Origin: Salinibacterium sp.
Lineage (GTDB): Bacteria > Actinomycetota > Actinomycetes > Actinomycetales > Microbacteriaceae
Direction of reading: 5' to 3'
Assembly: GCA_025351795.1 (NCBI GenBank)
Contig: JANXVG010000023.1
Location: 1-48,986 of the forward strand
DNA length: 48,986 nucleotides
Part shown: piece after piece, positions 34,933 to 43,040 of the stretch
How the letters are laid out: every line of letters begins with the position of its first letter
Numbering within the stretch: the first letter of the stretch is position 1
Notes under the pieces: generated by a model
The model's input: the letters and a program-made list of their open reading frames with translations, nothing else
What the model was told of the DNA's origin: nothing
Databases searched by the model: none
Translations under genes and position numbers: made by a program

Positions 34933-36694
34933 ATGAGGTTTCTTACAGACCCGCCCCAGTTCCTCTTCTTCACCGGTAAGGGCGGCGTCGGCAAGACGTC
35001 GGTGGCCTGCGCCAGTGCACTGGAGTTGGCGGCCCGAGGCAAGCACGTGCTATCGGTGAGCACCGATCCGGCGTCTAACATCGGGCAGGTATTCACCCTC
35101 ATGATCGGCAATACCGTCACGGCGATTCCCACCGTTCCCGGGCTATCAGCGCTCGAAATCGATCCAGTGCAGGCTGCAGACGCATACCGGGAGCGAATCA
35201 TCGCCCCGGTGCGAGGGCTACTGCCCGAAACCGAAATCGCGAGTATCACCGAAAGTCTGTCGGGATCATGCACAACCGAGATCGCGTCATTCGACGAGTT
35301 CACCAACCTTCTCACTGACGACGGAGCGTATGGTCAGTACGACCACATCGTCTTCGACACCGCACCAACCGGTGCATACCATCCGGTTGCTCCAGTTGCC
35401 GGGATCATGGACCGAATTCCTTGCCAGCGGACAAGGCGACGCGTCATGTCTCGGCCCGCTGTCTGGGCTCGAAAAGCACAAGACGGTCTATGCCCGCGCC
35501 GTTGAGGCGCTCACCGACCCGACCCGCACGCGGCTCGTGTTGGTCACCCGCGCGCAGGCATCGTCGCTCATCGAAATCGATCGCACGTTCGCGGAACTCA
35601 CGGAGATTGGCATCTCTAGCGGATACGTCGTTGTCAACGGCGTGCTGCCGGCTGCGGCCGGCGATGAACCGACCGCAGCGGGCATCCGCAATCGCGAAAG
35701 CGCTGCAACGGCGGCGATGCCCACCACCATCGCGGCCCTCCCTCGCGACGTGCTCGAGCTGAAGACCGGCAACATGGTCGGCGTCGAGGCGCTGCGCGGC
35801 CTCTTCTCGCCGGTCATTCCGCCAGCCTATTCAGACGACGCTGGTGTGAGCGAGATCGTCGACGCGCCCCTGTCGACGCTGATCGATGATCTCGAACGCA
35901 ACGACCACGGTCTCGTGCTGTGCATGGGCAAAGGCGGTGTCGGAAAGACGACTATCGCCGCCGCTATCGCTGTAGCCCTCGCCCAACGAGGCCACGATGT
36001 GCATCTCACCACGACCGACCCCGCGGCTCACCTCACCGAAACCCTGCACGGCAGCGTTTCGGGTCTCACTGTCTCGCGCATCGACCCGGTAGCGGCGGTT
36101 CAGCAATATCGTGCCCACGTCATGGCGACGAAGGGCGAAGATCTCGATGCCGACGGCAAGGCCGCCCTCGCAGAAGATCTGATGTCGCCCTGCACCGAGG
36201 AAGTCGCGGTGTTCCACCAGTTCTCCCACGCTGTGCACGAGTCACGGCGCCAGTTCGTCGTGATCGACACTGCCCCGACCGGACACACACTTCTTCTTCT
36301 GGATGCCACCGGCTCTTACCATCGCGAGATCGCTCGCCAGATCGGCGATAACGTCTCGTTCACCACCCCGCTGATGCGATTGCAGGACCCTGACCAGACG
36401 AAAGTGATTCTCGTCACACTCGCCGAAACCACGCCGGTTCTCGAGGCCGAAGGCTTGCAGCACGATCTGGAACGCGCCGGCATCCACCCGTGGGCCTGGG
36501 TCGTGAACAACTCGATAGCGGCCACGCACCCTCAGTCGTCGTTTCTGGGCACACGTGCCGCTCACGAAGCCGAACAGATCGACCGAGTGCGCGCGCTCAG
36601 CGACCGAGTCGCCATCGTGCCGTTGCTCGCCGAGGAACCGATCGGCGAGTCCAAGATTGCCGCCCTGGCCGCTGGCGCTCACCAGCTGGCTTAG
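34933..36694 (+). pseudogene. arsA: ArsA arsenite ATPase, split by a one-base frameshift
   Basis: Joined, the two reading frames give about 586 aa, the normal ArsA length. Both P-loops are intact (TGKGGVGKTS near residue 15; MGKGGVGKTT in the second half), as is the second DTAPTGHT signature, and the three metal-site cysteines are present (SGSCTTEIA, ASCLGP, SPCTEEVA). The break is at 35371-35374: DTAPTG is followed in the next frame by HTIRLLQLPG, so one extra G after GGT shifts the frame at about residue 147. No ArsB or Acr3 channel gene is in the window. Confidence 0.9.
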
Positions 36695-36735
36695 GCCGGC
36701 TGCGGTTCTGGTCTCGCCGGGTCACTCCGAGTTGC

Positions 36736-37446
36736 CTACAGCGTCGCGGACTTCTCGGTGGGGAAAAGAACGACAACAACCAGCCATCCGATCGCGCCGC
36801 CGACAAGTTGTGCTGCAATGTAGCCGCCCACCGAGCCGGGTGCGATGCTAGCGAAGGACTCGGTGACCATCCGGCCAATCGTGATCGCCGGATTGGCAAA
36901 GCTCGTCGATGACGTAAAGAAGTAGGCGGCTCCGATGTATGCACCGACCGCGGGAGCTGACAGCGCCGATCTGCCGGTACGCGCGAGGGAGAAGATCACG
37001 AGCACCAGGCCGGCGGTTGCGACGGCCTCCGCTAGCAGATGCGGAACGGTGAGTCGGTCGGTTGTGCTCCAGCCAATGGCGGGTTCGCCGAACATCAGAT
37101 TGGCGAGCATTGCTCCCGCAATGCATCCAACAATTTGCGCGGGAACATACCGGGAAACCTCACTCCAGGTGCGATAGCGGAGCAGGGCGTCGACCGCGGA
37201 GACAATCGGGTTGAAGTGCGCGCCAGATAGTGGTGCGAATACCAGAATCAGCGCGGTAAGCCCGAGGCCCGTGGCGATCGCGTTCTCGAGCAATTGCAGA
37301 CCAGGGTCGGACGGCGAGAGTCGTTGGGCCGTGATTCCCGACCCGACAACAACGGCGGTGAGAAGAGCACTGCCAAGCAGTTCGCCGACGATTCGGCGAA
37401 CTGCCGGCACGGGCGAGATTCGGGTACCGGCGATGGTGGGTGCCAT
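36736..37446 (-). CDS. aqpS: Aquaporin-family channel (AqpS-like)
   Basis: 236 aa with six membrane helices and two half-helix motifs: GAHFNPIVSAV (NPI) and SFANPAITIGR (NPA). Aquaglyceroporins in ars operons (AqpS) let As(OH)3 made by ArsC flow out. The ATG shares a base with the trxB stop (TAATG). It is the last gene of the minus-strand operon and converges on arsA with a 41-bp gap. Confidence 0.9.
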   Translation of the reverse strand: MAPTIAGTRISPVPAVRRIVGELLGSALLTAVVVGSGITAQRLSPSDPGLQLLENAIATGLGLTALILVFAPLSGAHFNPIVSAVDALLRYRTWSEVSRYVPAQIVGCIAGAMLANLMFGEPAIGWSTTDRLTVPHLLAEAVATAGLVLVIFSLARTGRSALSAPAVGAYIGAAYFFTSSTSFANPAITIGRMVTESFASIAPGSVGGYIAAQLVGGAIGWLVVVVLFPTEKSATL

Positions 37447-38275
37447 TACTCGACGAGTGCGGATTCGTGCTGGGCGTAGGTGGGTCGGCCTGAGGCCGCG
37501 AGGAAATGTTCCACATCCCCGGCTGCGGCGCATCCGGCTCCGGCCGCGGTGATCGCCTGACGGTCGCGATGGTCTACGAGGTCGCCGCAACCGAAGACAC
37601 CGCGAAGGTTCGTCTCGGTTGTCGGGTGCTTGACGAGCAGGTATCCTTCGTCGTCCACCGCCATCTGGCCAATGACAAGTTCACTGCGCGGGTCGTGCCC
37701 GATGGCGATAAACAACCCGGTCGCAGCCATCGTCGACTCGTCGCCGGTGACGGTGTCACGAAGCGTCAGTCCGGTCATCTTTTCGTCGCCTGTTGCTTCG
37801 AGAATCTCGCTGTTCCAGCGCGGCACGATCTTTGGGTTTGACAACGAAAGAGCCCGTCACAGGTCGCACACCACGAAACCTCCCGACCCGTAAAGCGCTG
37901 CTCACCTACGATGCCAAGTTTTCGGTAGGCGGACCCCCTTGCGAGAACGACGGCCTGCGCCCGGTACACCGTGCCGGAACCGGTGGCGATCGTCGTTACG
38001 TTGCCAGCAAGGTCCAGTGCCGTGGCGTCGTCGTAGACCAGACGTGCGCCGAATCGCTCTGCCTGTTTACGCATGTTCTCCATGAGGTGCGGTCCCATGA
38101 TGCCCTCAGGAAATCCGGGGAAGTTCTCCACCTCGGTGGTGTTCACCAAAGCGCCGCCCGCCTCGACCGAACTCGTCAGCACTATCGGAGAGAGACCCGC
38201 CCCTGCAAGGTAGATCGCGGCCGTGTACCCGGCCGGGCCCGAACCGACAATGATGACGTTTTCTACAGTGGTCAT
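37446..38275 (-). pseudogene. trxB: Thioredoxin reductase TrxB with internal deletion
   Basis: The first part is normal: VIIVGSGPAGYTAAIYLAGAGL and the redox site SWCATCDG. Directly after GLF the sequence jumps, in another frame, to NPKIVPRWNSEIL and continues to a normal C-terminus (FIAIGHDPRSEL, GVFGCGDLVDHRDRQAITAAGAGC). About 48 residues that should hold the NADPH motif GGGDSA are missing, so roughly 140 nt were deleted at 37840-37843. It can no longer work as TrxB. In intact operons it would supply electrons to ArsC through thioredoxin. Confidence 0.9.
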
Positions 38276-38942
38276 GACGAGAGTTCCTGTGCTTCAACAC
38301 CAAGCCGAGTGAGCATGTCAACGACGTTGGCCCTGATCTGATCCCGAACACGACGGACCTCATTGAGGGGCAGATCAGCAGGATCATCGAGCGCCCAATC
38401 GTGGTATCGCGTTCCTAGATAGACCGGACACGCGTCGCCGCACCCCATCGTGATGACGACGTCTGCGGCCTGCACTACATCGTCGGTCAGGCGTTTCGGG
38501 AATGCCTCGCTCAGATCAAGCCCCAGCTCTTCGATCGCCGTAACGACCGCCGGGTTCAGCTCGTGGGTGGGAGCGGAACCCGCGGAGCGAACATGCACGG
38601 CTCCCCCCGAGAGGGCGTTCATCAGCACCGCGGCCATCTGGGATCGGCCCGCGTTCTGCTCACACACGAACAGCACTTCCGGCACGGGGCGTTCGATGGC
38701 ACCCTTCGCCTGAGCGAGAGCCGTGAGTCATCGGTAGCGAATCGGATGGTATTGCTGGCCAAGTGGGCTTTCACGGTCGATGTGCGTAGCAGTGCGGTGT
38801 ATGACTCAAGCACGTAGCGCTCGACCGTTTCCGCACCGAAGATGCCCGCGAACTTCGACCACAGATCACTCGCCAAGCGCTTCAGGTACTGCTCGGGATA
38901 GGTAAGACCAGGCAACCCCTTGCGAGTGCTGATGTCGGTCAC
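38272..38942 (-). pseudogene. arsC: ArsC with N-terminal helical domain, frameshifted
   Basis: From GTG 38942, a helical N-terminal domain (LASDLWSKFAGIFGAETVERYVLESY, cited as LWSKFAGIFGAETVERYV) resembles the middle domain of the ArsR-ArsC fusion upstream. Near 38725-38730 the frame shifts; the other frame continues LTALAQAKGAIERPVPEVLFV into a full LMW-phosphatase-type ArsC (CEQNAGRSQ, TMGCGDACPVY). GTG at 38685 could start the 137-aa ArsC part alone, so arsenate reductase activity may survive. Stop overlaps the trxB ATG. Confidence 0.85.
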
Positions 38943-38944
38943 GA

Positions 38945-39355
38945 TCAGACGACGGCCGGCAGAAGCTCAGCGAGAAGATTCTCGACGCGCACCTTAATGT
39001 CATCACGAATCGGGCGGACCTCATCGATGGGCTTGCCCCGTGGATCGACGAGTTCCCAGTCTTCGTAACGCTTGCCTGGGAAGATCGGGCACACGTCGCC
39101 GCACCCCATGGTGATCACGACGTCGGAGTCTTTGACCTGCTCCGCCGTCATCAGTTGCGGCACCCCCTGCGAAATATCGATGCCTTCTTCGGCCATCGCC
39201 TGTATCGCAATCGGGTTGATCTGGTCGCCCGGCTCTGAGCCACCGGAGCGCACCTCGACGGCACCGCCCGACAGCACCCGCAGATAGCCGGCGGCCATTT
39301 GAGAGCGCCCAGCATTGTGAATACAGACGAAGAGAACACTGGGCTTATCAAACAT
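38945..39355 (-). CDS. arsC: Arsenate reductase ArsC (LMW phosphatase fold)
   Basis: 136 aa, intact. The P-loop VCIHNAGRSQMAA has the catalytic Cys and Arg (CX5R), and ITMGCGDVCPIFPG holds two more cysteines, as in thioredoxin- or mycothiol-linked ArsC. It reduces arsenate to arsenite in the cytoplasm. A CATAGA-N6-TCTATG operator lies 32 bp upstream, so it may have its own ArsR-controlled promoter. Confidence 0.94.
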   Translation of the reverse strand: MFDKPSVLFVCIHNAGRSQMAAGYLRVLSGGAVEVRSGGSEPGDQINPIAIQAMAEEGIDISQGVPQLMTAEQVKDSDVVITMGCGDVCPIFPGKRYEDWELVDPRGKPIDEVRPIRDDIKVRVENLLAELLPAVV

Positions 39356-39386
39356 CCGGGTCCTTCACTCGTGACGATAGCTAAAG

Positions 39387-39404
39387 CATAGATGATCATC
39401 TATG
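39387..39404. promoter_or_regulatory. Second ArsR-fusion operator, before arsC
   Basis: CATAGATGATCATCTATG is a perfect 18-bp palindrome. It shares CATAGA-N6-TCTATG exactly with the site at the start of the arsR-arsC fusion. It lies in the 74-bp gap between the fusion and arsC. Confidence 0.7.
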
Positions 39405-39429
39405 GATACGTTCGGTCTGACGTCAAGGT

Positions 39430-40332
39430 TCATAGCGCGTTCACGTTCAGCGAGCGCAACAAGGCACGCACTCGGGTTTCAATGTCGTCACGGATGGCCC
39501 GTACCTGGCTGAGCGGCAGGCCAACCGGATCCTCGATCTTCCAGTCCAAATATCGTCGGCCCGGATAGACCGGGCACGCGTCACCGCACCCCATCGTGAT
39601 CACTACATCAGCCGCACGCACAACTTCGTCGGTAAGCGGCTTCGGGTATTCGCCACCGATGGGCACGCCGATCTCGTCCAGAGCCGTCACAATCACCGAT
39701 CGAACGGCACTCGCCGGCGCCGACCCCGCTGTGCGAACTCGCACGGCATCACCGGCAAGATGACGGAGAATTCCGGCGGCCAGCTGTGACCGCCCTGCGT
39801 TCTGCACACACACGAACAAGACTTCGGGTGTGTGATCGAAGCTTGCGGACTGGTTCTTCGCGAGAGCCGAGAGCCTGTCGGCGGTGAACCTGGCGGTGAG
39901 GGAAGGAAGGAAGCGGGTGATCCGAGCCTGCTCCGCGAGCAACGCGTAGCTCTCCCGCACGTAGCGATCCACCGTTTCAGGCGCAAAGACGCCGACGAAT
40001 CGGGATGCAAGATCGACCGCGATGCGATCAAGCACGCCCTCCGCCATCGCTGTTGCGCGGGAACCTTTCAGCACTTCAGCTACCCGATCGGCCTGCTCTG
40101 CCGAGATCGAGTACCAGACGACGCGACCCTCAGGAGATCGCTTCAGAAGCCCTTCATCCAACAACGCCTTCAGGTGATGGCTCACTGTCGGTTGGCGCAG
40201 TTGAAGCGCGGCGGTGAGATCTCCCACCATCAACTTGCCGCCGGGGCTGTCCATAATGAGGCCCATGATGCGCGCCCTGGTCGGGTCGGCGAGAAGCTTC
40301 AGTTCATTCGTGACTCCGGCTTCAGTTCCCAT
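39430..40332 (-). CDS. ArsR-ArsC fusion protein
   Basis: 300 aa. Residues about 5-90 are an ArsR winged helix (KLLADPTRARIMGLI, LQLRQPTVSHHLKALLDEGLL); 95-150 form a helical linker domain (FVGVFAPETVDRYVRESY); 169-300 are ArsC (EVLFVCVQNAGRSQ with Cys175, TMGCGDACPVYPG). There is no cysteine before residue 175, so the DNA-binding part cannot bind arsenite by Cys. It may sense through the ArsC active site. The start codon lies inside the operator, consistent with leaderless, autorepressed transcription. Confidence 0.9.
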   Translation of the reverse strand: MGTEAGVTNELKLLADPTRARIMGLIMDSPGGKLMVGDLTAALQLRQPTVSHHLKALLDEGLLKRSPEGRVVWYSISAEQADRVAEVLKGSRATAMAEGVLDRIAVDLASRFVGVFAPETVDRYVRESYALLAEQARITRFLPSLTARFTADRLSALAKNQSASFDHTPEVLFVCVQNAGRSQLAAGILRHLAGDAVRVRTAGSAPASAVRSVIVTALDEIGVPIGGEYPKPLTDEVVRAADVVITMGCGDACPVYPGRRYLDWKIEDPVGLPLSQVRAIRDDIETRVRALLRSLNVNAL

Positions 40333-40349
40333 AGATCGCAGTCTATGGG
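40328..40349. promoter_or_regulatory. Operator overlapping the start codon of the ArsR-ArsC fusion
   Basis: CCCATAGA-TCGCAG-TCTATGGG, an 8-bp perfect inverted repeat with 6-bp spacer; the fusion ATG (40330-40332) is inside the left arm. On the minus strand TAGACT ends 7 nt before the ATG, so a leaderless start is likely and a bound repressor would cover the -10 and start site. Confidence 0.7.
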
Positions 40350-40825
40350 TTAGGCGTGTGGCAACCGGCGGAGGAGCAGGATTTATGCAGTGTGACCACG
40401 TACCCAGAACTCATCCTCTCGGACGGGATGGTCGGTCGGGTGCGGGCCAAATATGGGCCGGTACCTCATCGCGAAGCGCGATCCGATCGCCCGTCGTTTG
40501 GCCGCGTCGCTAGGCTAACTGCTGTAATTGCGCCTTTACTTCTCGGCGAAGTCCCAGCCAAGGTCACTATTTTGACGCGCCCGGAAGGGTGTGAACCCCC
40601 GGCCTATCGATCCGTTGTCGACGGTCGTTTCCGCGGAATATCGGGCATGCATCAAGCAGGTCCGCTTAATAGTCAGTCTTGCAGGGCGATAAATGCCAAA
40701 CTCATCCCGCTCAGGGGCGTGCAGCATTCAGTCGGATATGGACGATGTGTCGCGCACCGACGCGTCATTTCACTGTCTCGCCGATGACAAGCCATGCCAG
40801 CTCGCGCCCGTCGGCCAGAGACAAC
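40333..40825. other. Intergenic region with a tRNA-Arg-like remnant
   Basis: No convincing gene. It contains the promoter/operator of the ArsR-ArsC fusion at its left end and a degenerate tRNA-Arg 3' half at 40577-40622. The rest shows nothing I can name. It marks the change from the ars operon to the accessory block. Confidence 0.6.
40577..40622 (-). repeat. Degenerate tRNA-Arg(ACG) 3' half, putative att remnant A
   Basis: The reverse complement ends with an acceptor-like CCGGGCGC, has a T-arm-like GGGTTCACACCC and an anticodon-loop-like segment ACAACGGATCGA close to the CTACGGA loop of tRNA-Arg(ACG). No 5' half follows. It shares CGGCCTATCGATCCGT and flanking bases with the copy at 47824. 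Confidence 0.55.
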
Positions 40826-41380
40826 TCAACCGCTGAACGTCACATCTTTCGTCTGCTCGACGCCTGCGGTGCGGCCCGGCGCACGCTGGAATTGCCAATA
40901 CAGGTTAAGATGAGCGATGGTCACGTCAGGTGGCGGAGCACCCCACGCGGTCAAATCATTGGTCGAGTGCGCATCACCGACGACTGTCACGTCGTAACCA
41001 CGCGTGAACGCTCCGTGGATCGTGGACCGGATGCACGCATCCGTCTCCGCGCCGGCCACGATCAGACGCCCGACGCCCGCGTTGGCCAGCACTGCCTCCA
41101 GATCGGTGCCCTCGAAAGCGTCGCCGTACCGTTTGTCGACCACGGGTTCCGCATCCCGACGCGAAAGCTCATCGACGTACTTCCACTCCTCGCTTCCCTT
41201 CACCAAATCTTCGTCGGAATGCTGAACCCACACGATCGGCGCGCCCTCGGCGCGTGCCTTTTCGACGAGTACGCCGATGTTGGAGATGACCACCCGATGC
41301 TCATACGCCTCCGCCATGACCCCCTTCTGAACATCGATCACTATCAAGGCAGTGTGGGGTCGATCAGGCAGCGTAGTCAT
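40826..41380 (-). CDS. Isochorismatase-like cysteine hydrolase
   Basis: 184 aa. The catalytic triad of the family is visible: Asp in ALIVIDVQ, Lys in VVDKRYGDAF, and Cys in AGAETDACIRST. Such enzymes hydrolyse amides or related small molecules; substrate unknown. ATG 41380 is preferred because GGAG sits 6 nt upstream; ATG 41386 overlaps that site. Confidence 0.9.
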   Translation of the reverse strand: MTTLPDRPHTALIVIDVQKGVMAEAYEHRVVISNIGVLVEKARAEGAPIVWVQHSDEDLVKGSEEWKYVDELSRRDAEPVVDKRYGDAFEGTDLEAVLANAGVGRLIVAGAETDACIRSTIHGAFTRGYDVTVVGDAHSTNDLTAWGAPPPDVTIAHLNLYWQFQRAPGRTAGVEQTKDVTFSG

Positions 41381-41520
41381 GAACATCTCCAATTGAGGTC
41401 GGATAAACCCGAACCATGTCAAATTACCTAGGCCGCTGCACCGTCAACAGCAAACACGCCGACCCTCCACGGCACACGCTTCAGCAATTTCCCGCCATCA
41501 GCCACGAGGAGACGACCGCC

Positions 41521-41577
41521 ATCAGCACTCTGTGGTCTGACAACGAGCTCAGTAAGATCACCCGCGGGCGGGCGTGA
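41521..41577 (+). pseudogene. DUF2255-like N-terminal fragment, with ATC at the start position
   Basis: After AGGAG and 9-10 nt comes ATC, then STLWSDNELSKITRGRA and a stop. The WSDxELxKI pattern is like the first residues of DUF2255 proteins. Only 18 codons remain. ATC where ATG is expected would also disable it. Confidence 0.3.
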
Positions 41578-41580
41578 CCT

Positions 41581-41778
41581 TCACCGGTCACTCAACAGCC
41601 GGTAGGTGTGCTGCCGATCGTCGGGGTCATGGATCACATGCGTCGCTGCGGCGTTTTGCCGTTCCGTCACAAATCGCACGGCCTGGCCGCTCGACCGGCA
41701 CGCGCGTAGGGTTTCGACAAGACCGGTCATGTCATCGACGCCCGAACCGTCGTGCACATCGTTGCCAACGGTATGCAA
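41581..41778 (-). CDS. Short ORF, possible gene remnant
   Basis: 65 aa from TTG, or 49 aa from an internal ATG (MTGLVETLRACRSSGQAVRF, then VTERQNAAATHVIHDPDDRQ). The third codon positions are strongly G/C, as in real genes here, but no family is recognised. Low confidence. Confidence 0.3.
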   Translation of the reverse strand: MHTVGNDVHDGSGVDDMTGLVETLRACRSSGQAVRFVTERQNAAATHVIHDPDDRQHTYRLLSDR

Positions 41779-41907
41779 CTCAGTCCGAGACCTCGACGCA
41801 CTCGCCGCCGACTAGGGCCTAGCGGAGGTCAGAAGGAACCCTCTGCGGGACACCGGAAAGACTTGTCTTCCTCCGCCCTGGCGACGACACTGGGATTTTT
41901 GAACTAT

Positions 41908-42189
41908 TTGACGCTTGGTTTGCATTACCCGAAGCCCAATCATCTCAATGATGTCCTTGAGAAAGCGGCGGAGGTCAGTGCGGTTGCGATGCAACAGAAC
42001 GGCGTGGTTGATGCCGGGGCGTGGCTCGATGAAGCCAACCAACGAGTGGTCATGATGTCGCTATGGGTTTCGGAGGCGGCAGCATTCGCCGCTCGGCCTG
42101 CACTGCGTCCGCTTGTCATGGATGCACCCTGGTCGGAATGGGAGACACGATCCGCAGACAACTTACTTCAACTCGTTCGCCGGGTCTGA
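41908..42189 (+). CDS. Antibiotic-biosynthesis-monooxygenase-like small protein
   Basis: About 93 aa if it starts at TTG 41908: TLGLHYPKPNHLNDVLEKAA, a Trp/acidic middle (VVDAGAWLDEANQRVVMMSLW), and AAAFAARPALRPLV. The pattern fits the ABM/quinol-monooxygenase dimeric barrel. No good ribosome site; the frame is open back to 41752, but that part does not look like protein. It may be truncated. Confidence 0.5.
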   Translation: MTLGLHYPKPNHLNDVLEKAAEVSAVAMQQNGVVDAGAWLDEANQRVVMMSLWVSEAAAFAARPALRPLVMDAPWSEWETRSADNLLQLVRRV

Positions 42190-42263
42190 GAGTCTGCGTG
42201 GGCGCCCGAGTTGACACCCTGCGGACCAGAACTGTGGCTCGACTGTTGTTGCTGCGATCCGGT

Positions 42264-42851
42264 TCAGCGGCCGGGTGGTACGACGTCGAGCAGTACCTCG
42301 TTGCGTCGCAGAAACCACGGCAGAAATGGCGGATCGAATCGTGCGAATCGCGGTGGTCCGATCGCCGTGAGCCCGGCGGCGGCGAGGGCCAACCTCAGCT
42401 GCTCAAGGTGCTGTTGGTAGCTTGTTTCGCTCCAGCGTCCGCTGAACCGGATCGCAGCAACGGCGCTTTCGGGTACCGTTCGCAGTTGCACGGTGGGGTT
42501 GGACGGTTGCGGCGCAGTCTCGGCCGTGAGGCCGTGCGGTAGTACGAAGGCAACCCGAAACTTTTCACTATCAGGACTACCGGCCTGGTCCTCGAATACC
42601 TGCTGCACGACCGGCGCAGTCATCGGGATCGTCTTTCCAGCATCCGCCTGCACCACGGGGGCTGTCATGGCGACTTTCTGGCGTGAGTGGTTCTCTCCGC
42701 TGATATAAGAAAACAGGAACCGGAAGGCGCGATTACCAGCATCCTCGAAGGGTCCATTCATGGTCACCTCGGCCAGCAGGTGCTCGGGGTATTGGCGAAG
42801 CTCGAAGTCATCGTAGTTTCGCACGACTTCGTACGGCTGTTGCTCGGTCAC
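42264..42851 (-). CDS. SOUL-family haem-binding protein
   Basis: 195 aa. PYEVVRNYDDFELRQYPEHL near the N-terminus, NRAFRFLFSYISGEN, two copies of MTAPVVQ, and RFARFDPPFLPWFLRRNEVLL at the C-terminus (in parts) identify the SOUL family. Bacterial roles are poorly known; binding of haem or another hydrophobic ligand is likely. GTG start. Confidence 0.92.
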   Translation of the reverse strand: MTEQQPYEVVRNYDDFELRQYPEHLLAEVTMNGPFEDAGNRAFRFLFSYISGENHSRQKVAMTAPVVQADAGKTIPMTAPVVQQVFEDQAGSPDSEKFRVAFVLPHGLTAETAPQPSNPTVQLRTVPESAVAAIRFSGRWSETSYQQHLEQLRLALAAAGLTAIGPPRFARFDPPFLPWFLRRNEVLLDVVPPGR

Positions 42852-43040
42852 GTTCCGACGCTACTCCAAGCCACTGTGTGCCCGCCGCCAGACTTGGCCA
42901 GTAATTCGTGCTGGTCCTCCGGCTCTGACATCCTCGCGCAAAATATACAGTCAGATAGTGAAACCTTGAGTGAACCGCGACATCCCCCAACGGATTATCC
43001 TGTCGGAAGCCGAAACTTCACCCGAACTGCTGCGGTCTTG

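Larger units (their letters stand above)
41381..41907. other. Gene-poor stretch with gene fragments
   Basis: Holds a DUF2255-like N-terminal fragment (41521-41577), a short minus-strand ORF (41581-41778) and no clear full gene. The decamer CGCCATCAGC is present twice near 41493 and 41518. It looks like decayed or recombined DNA. Confidence 0.5.

Noticed and set aside
40577-40622. Complete tRNA gene
   Set aside because: Only a 3' half is present; the adjacent DNA does not form a D-arm or a matching acceptor strand, and the T-loop is altered.
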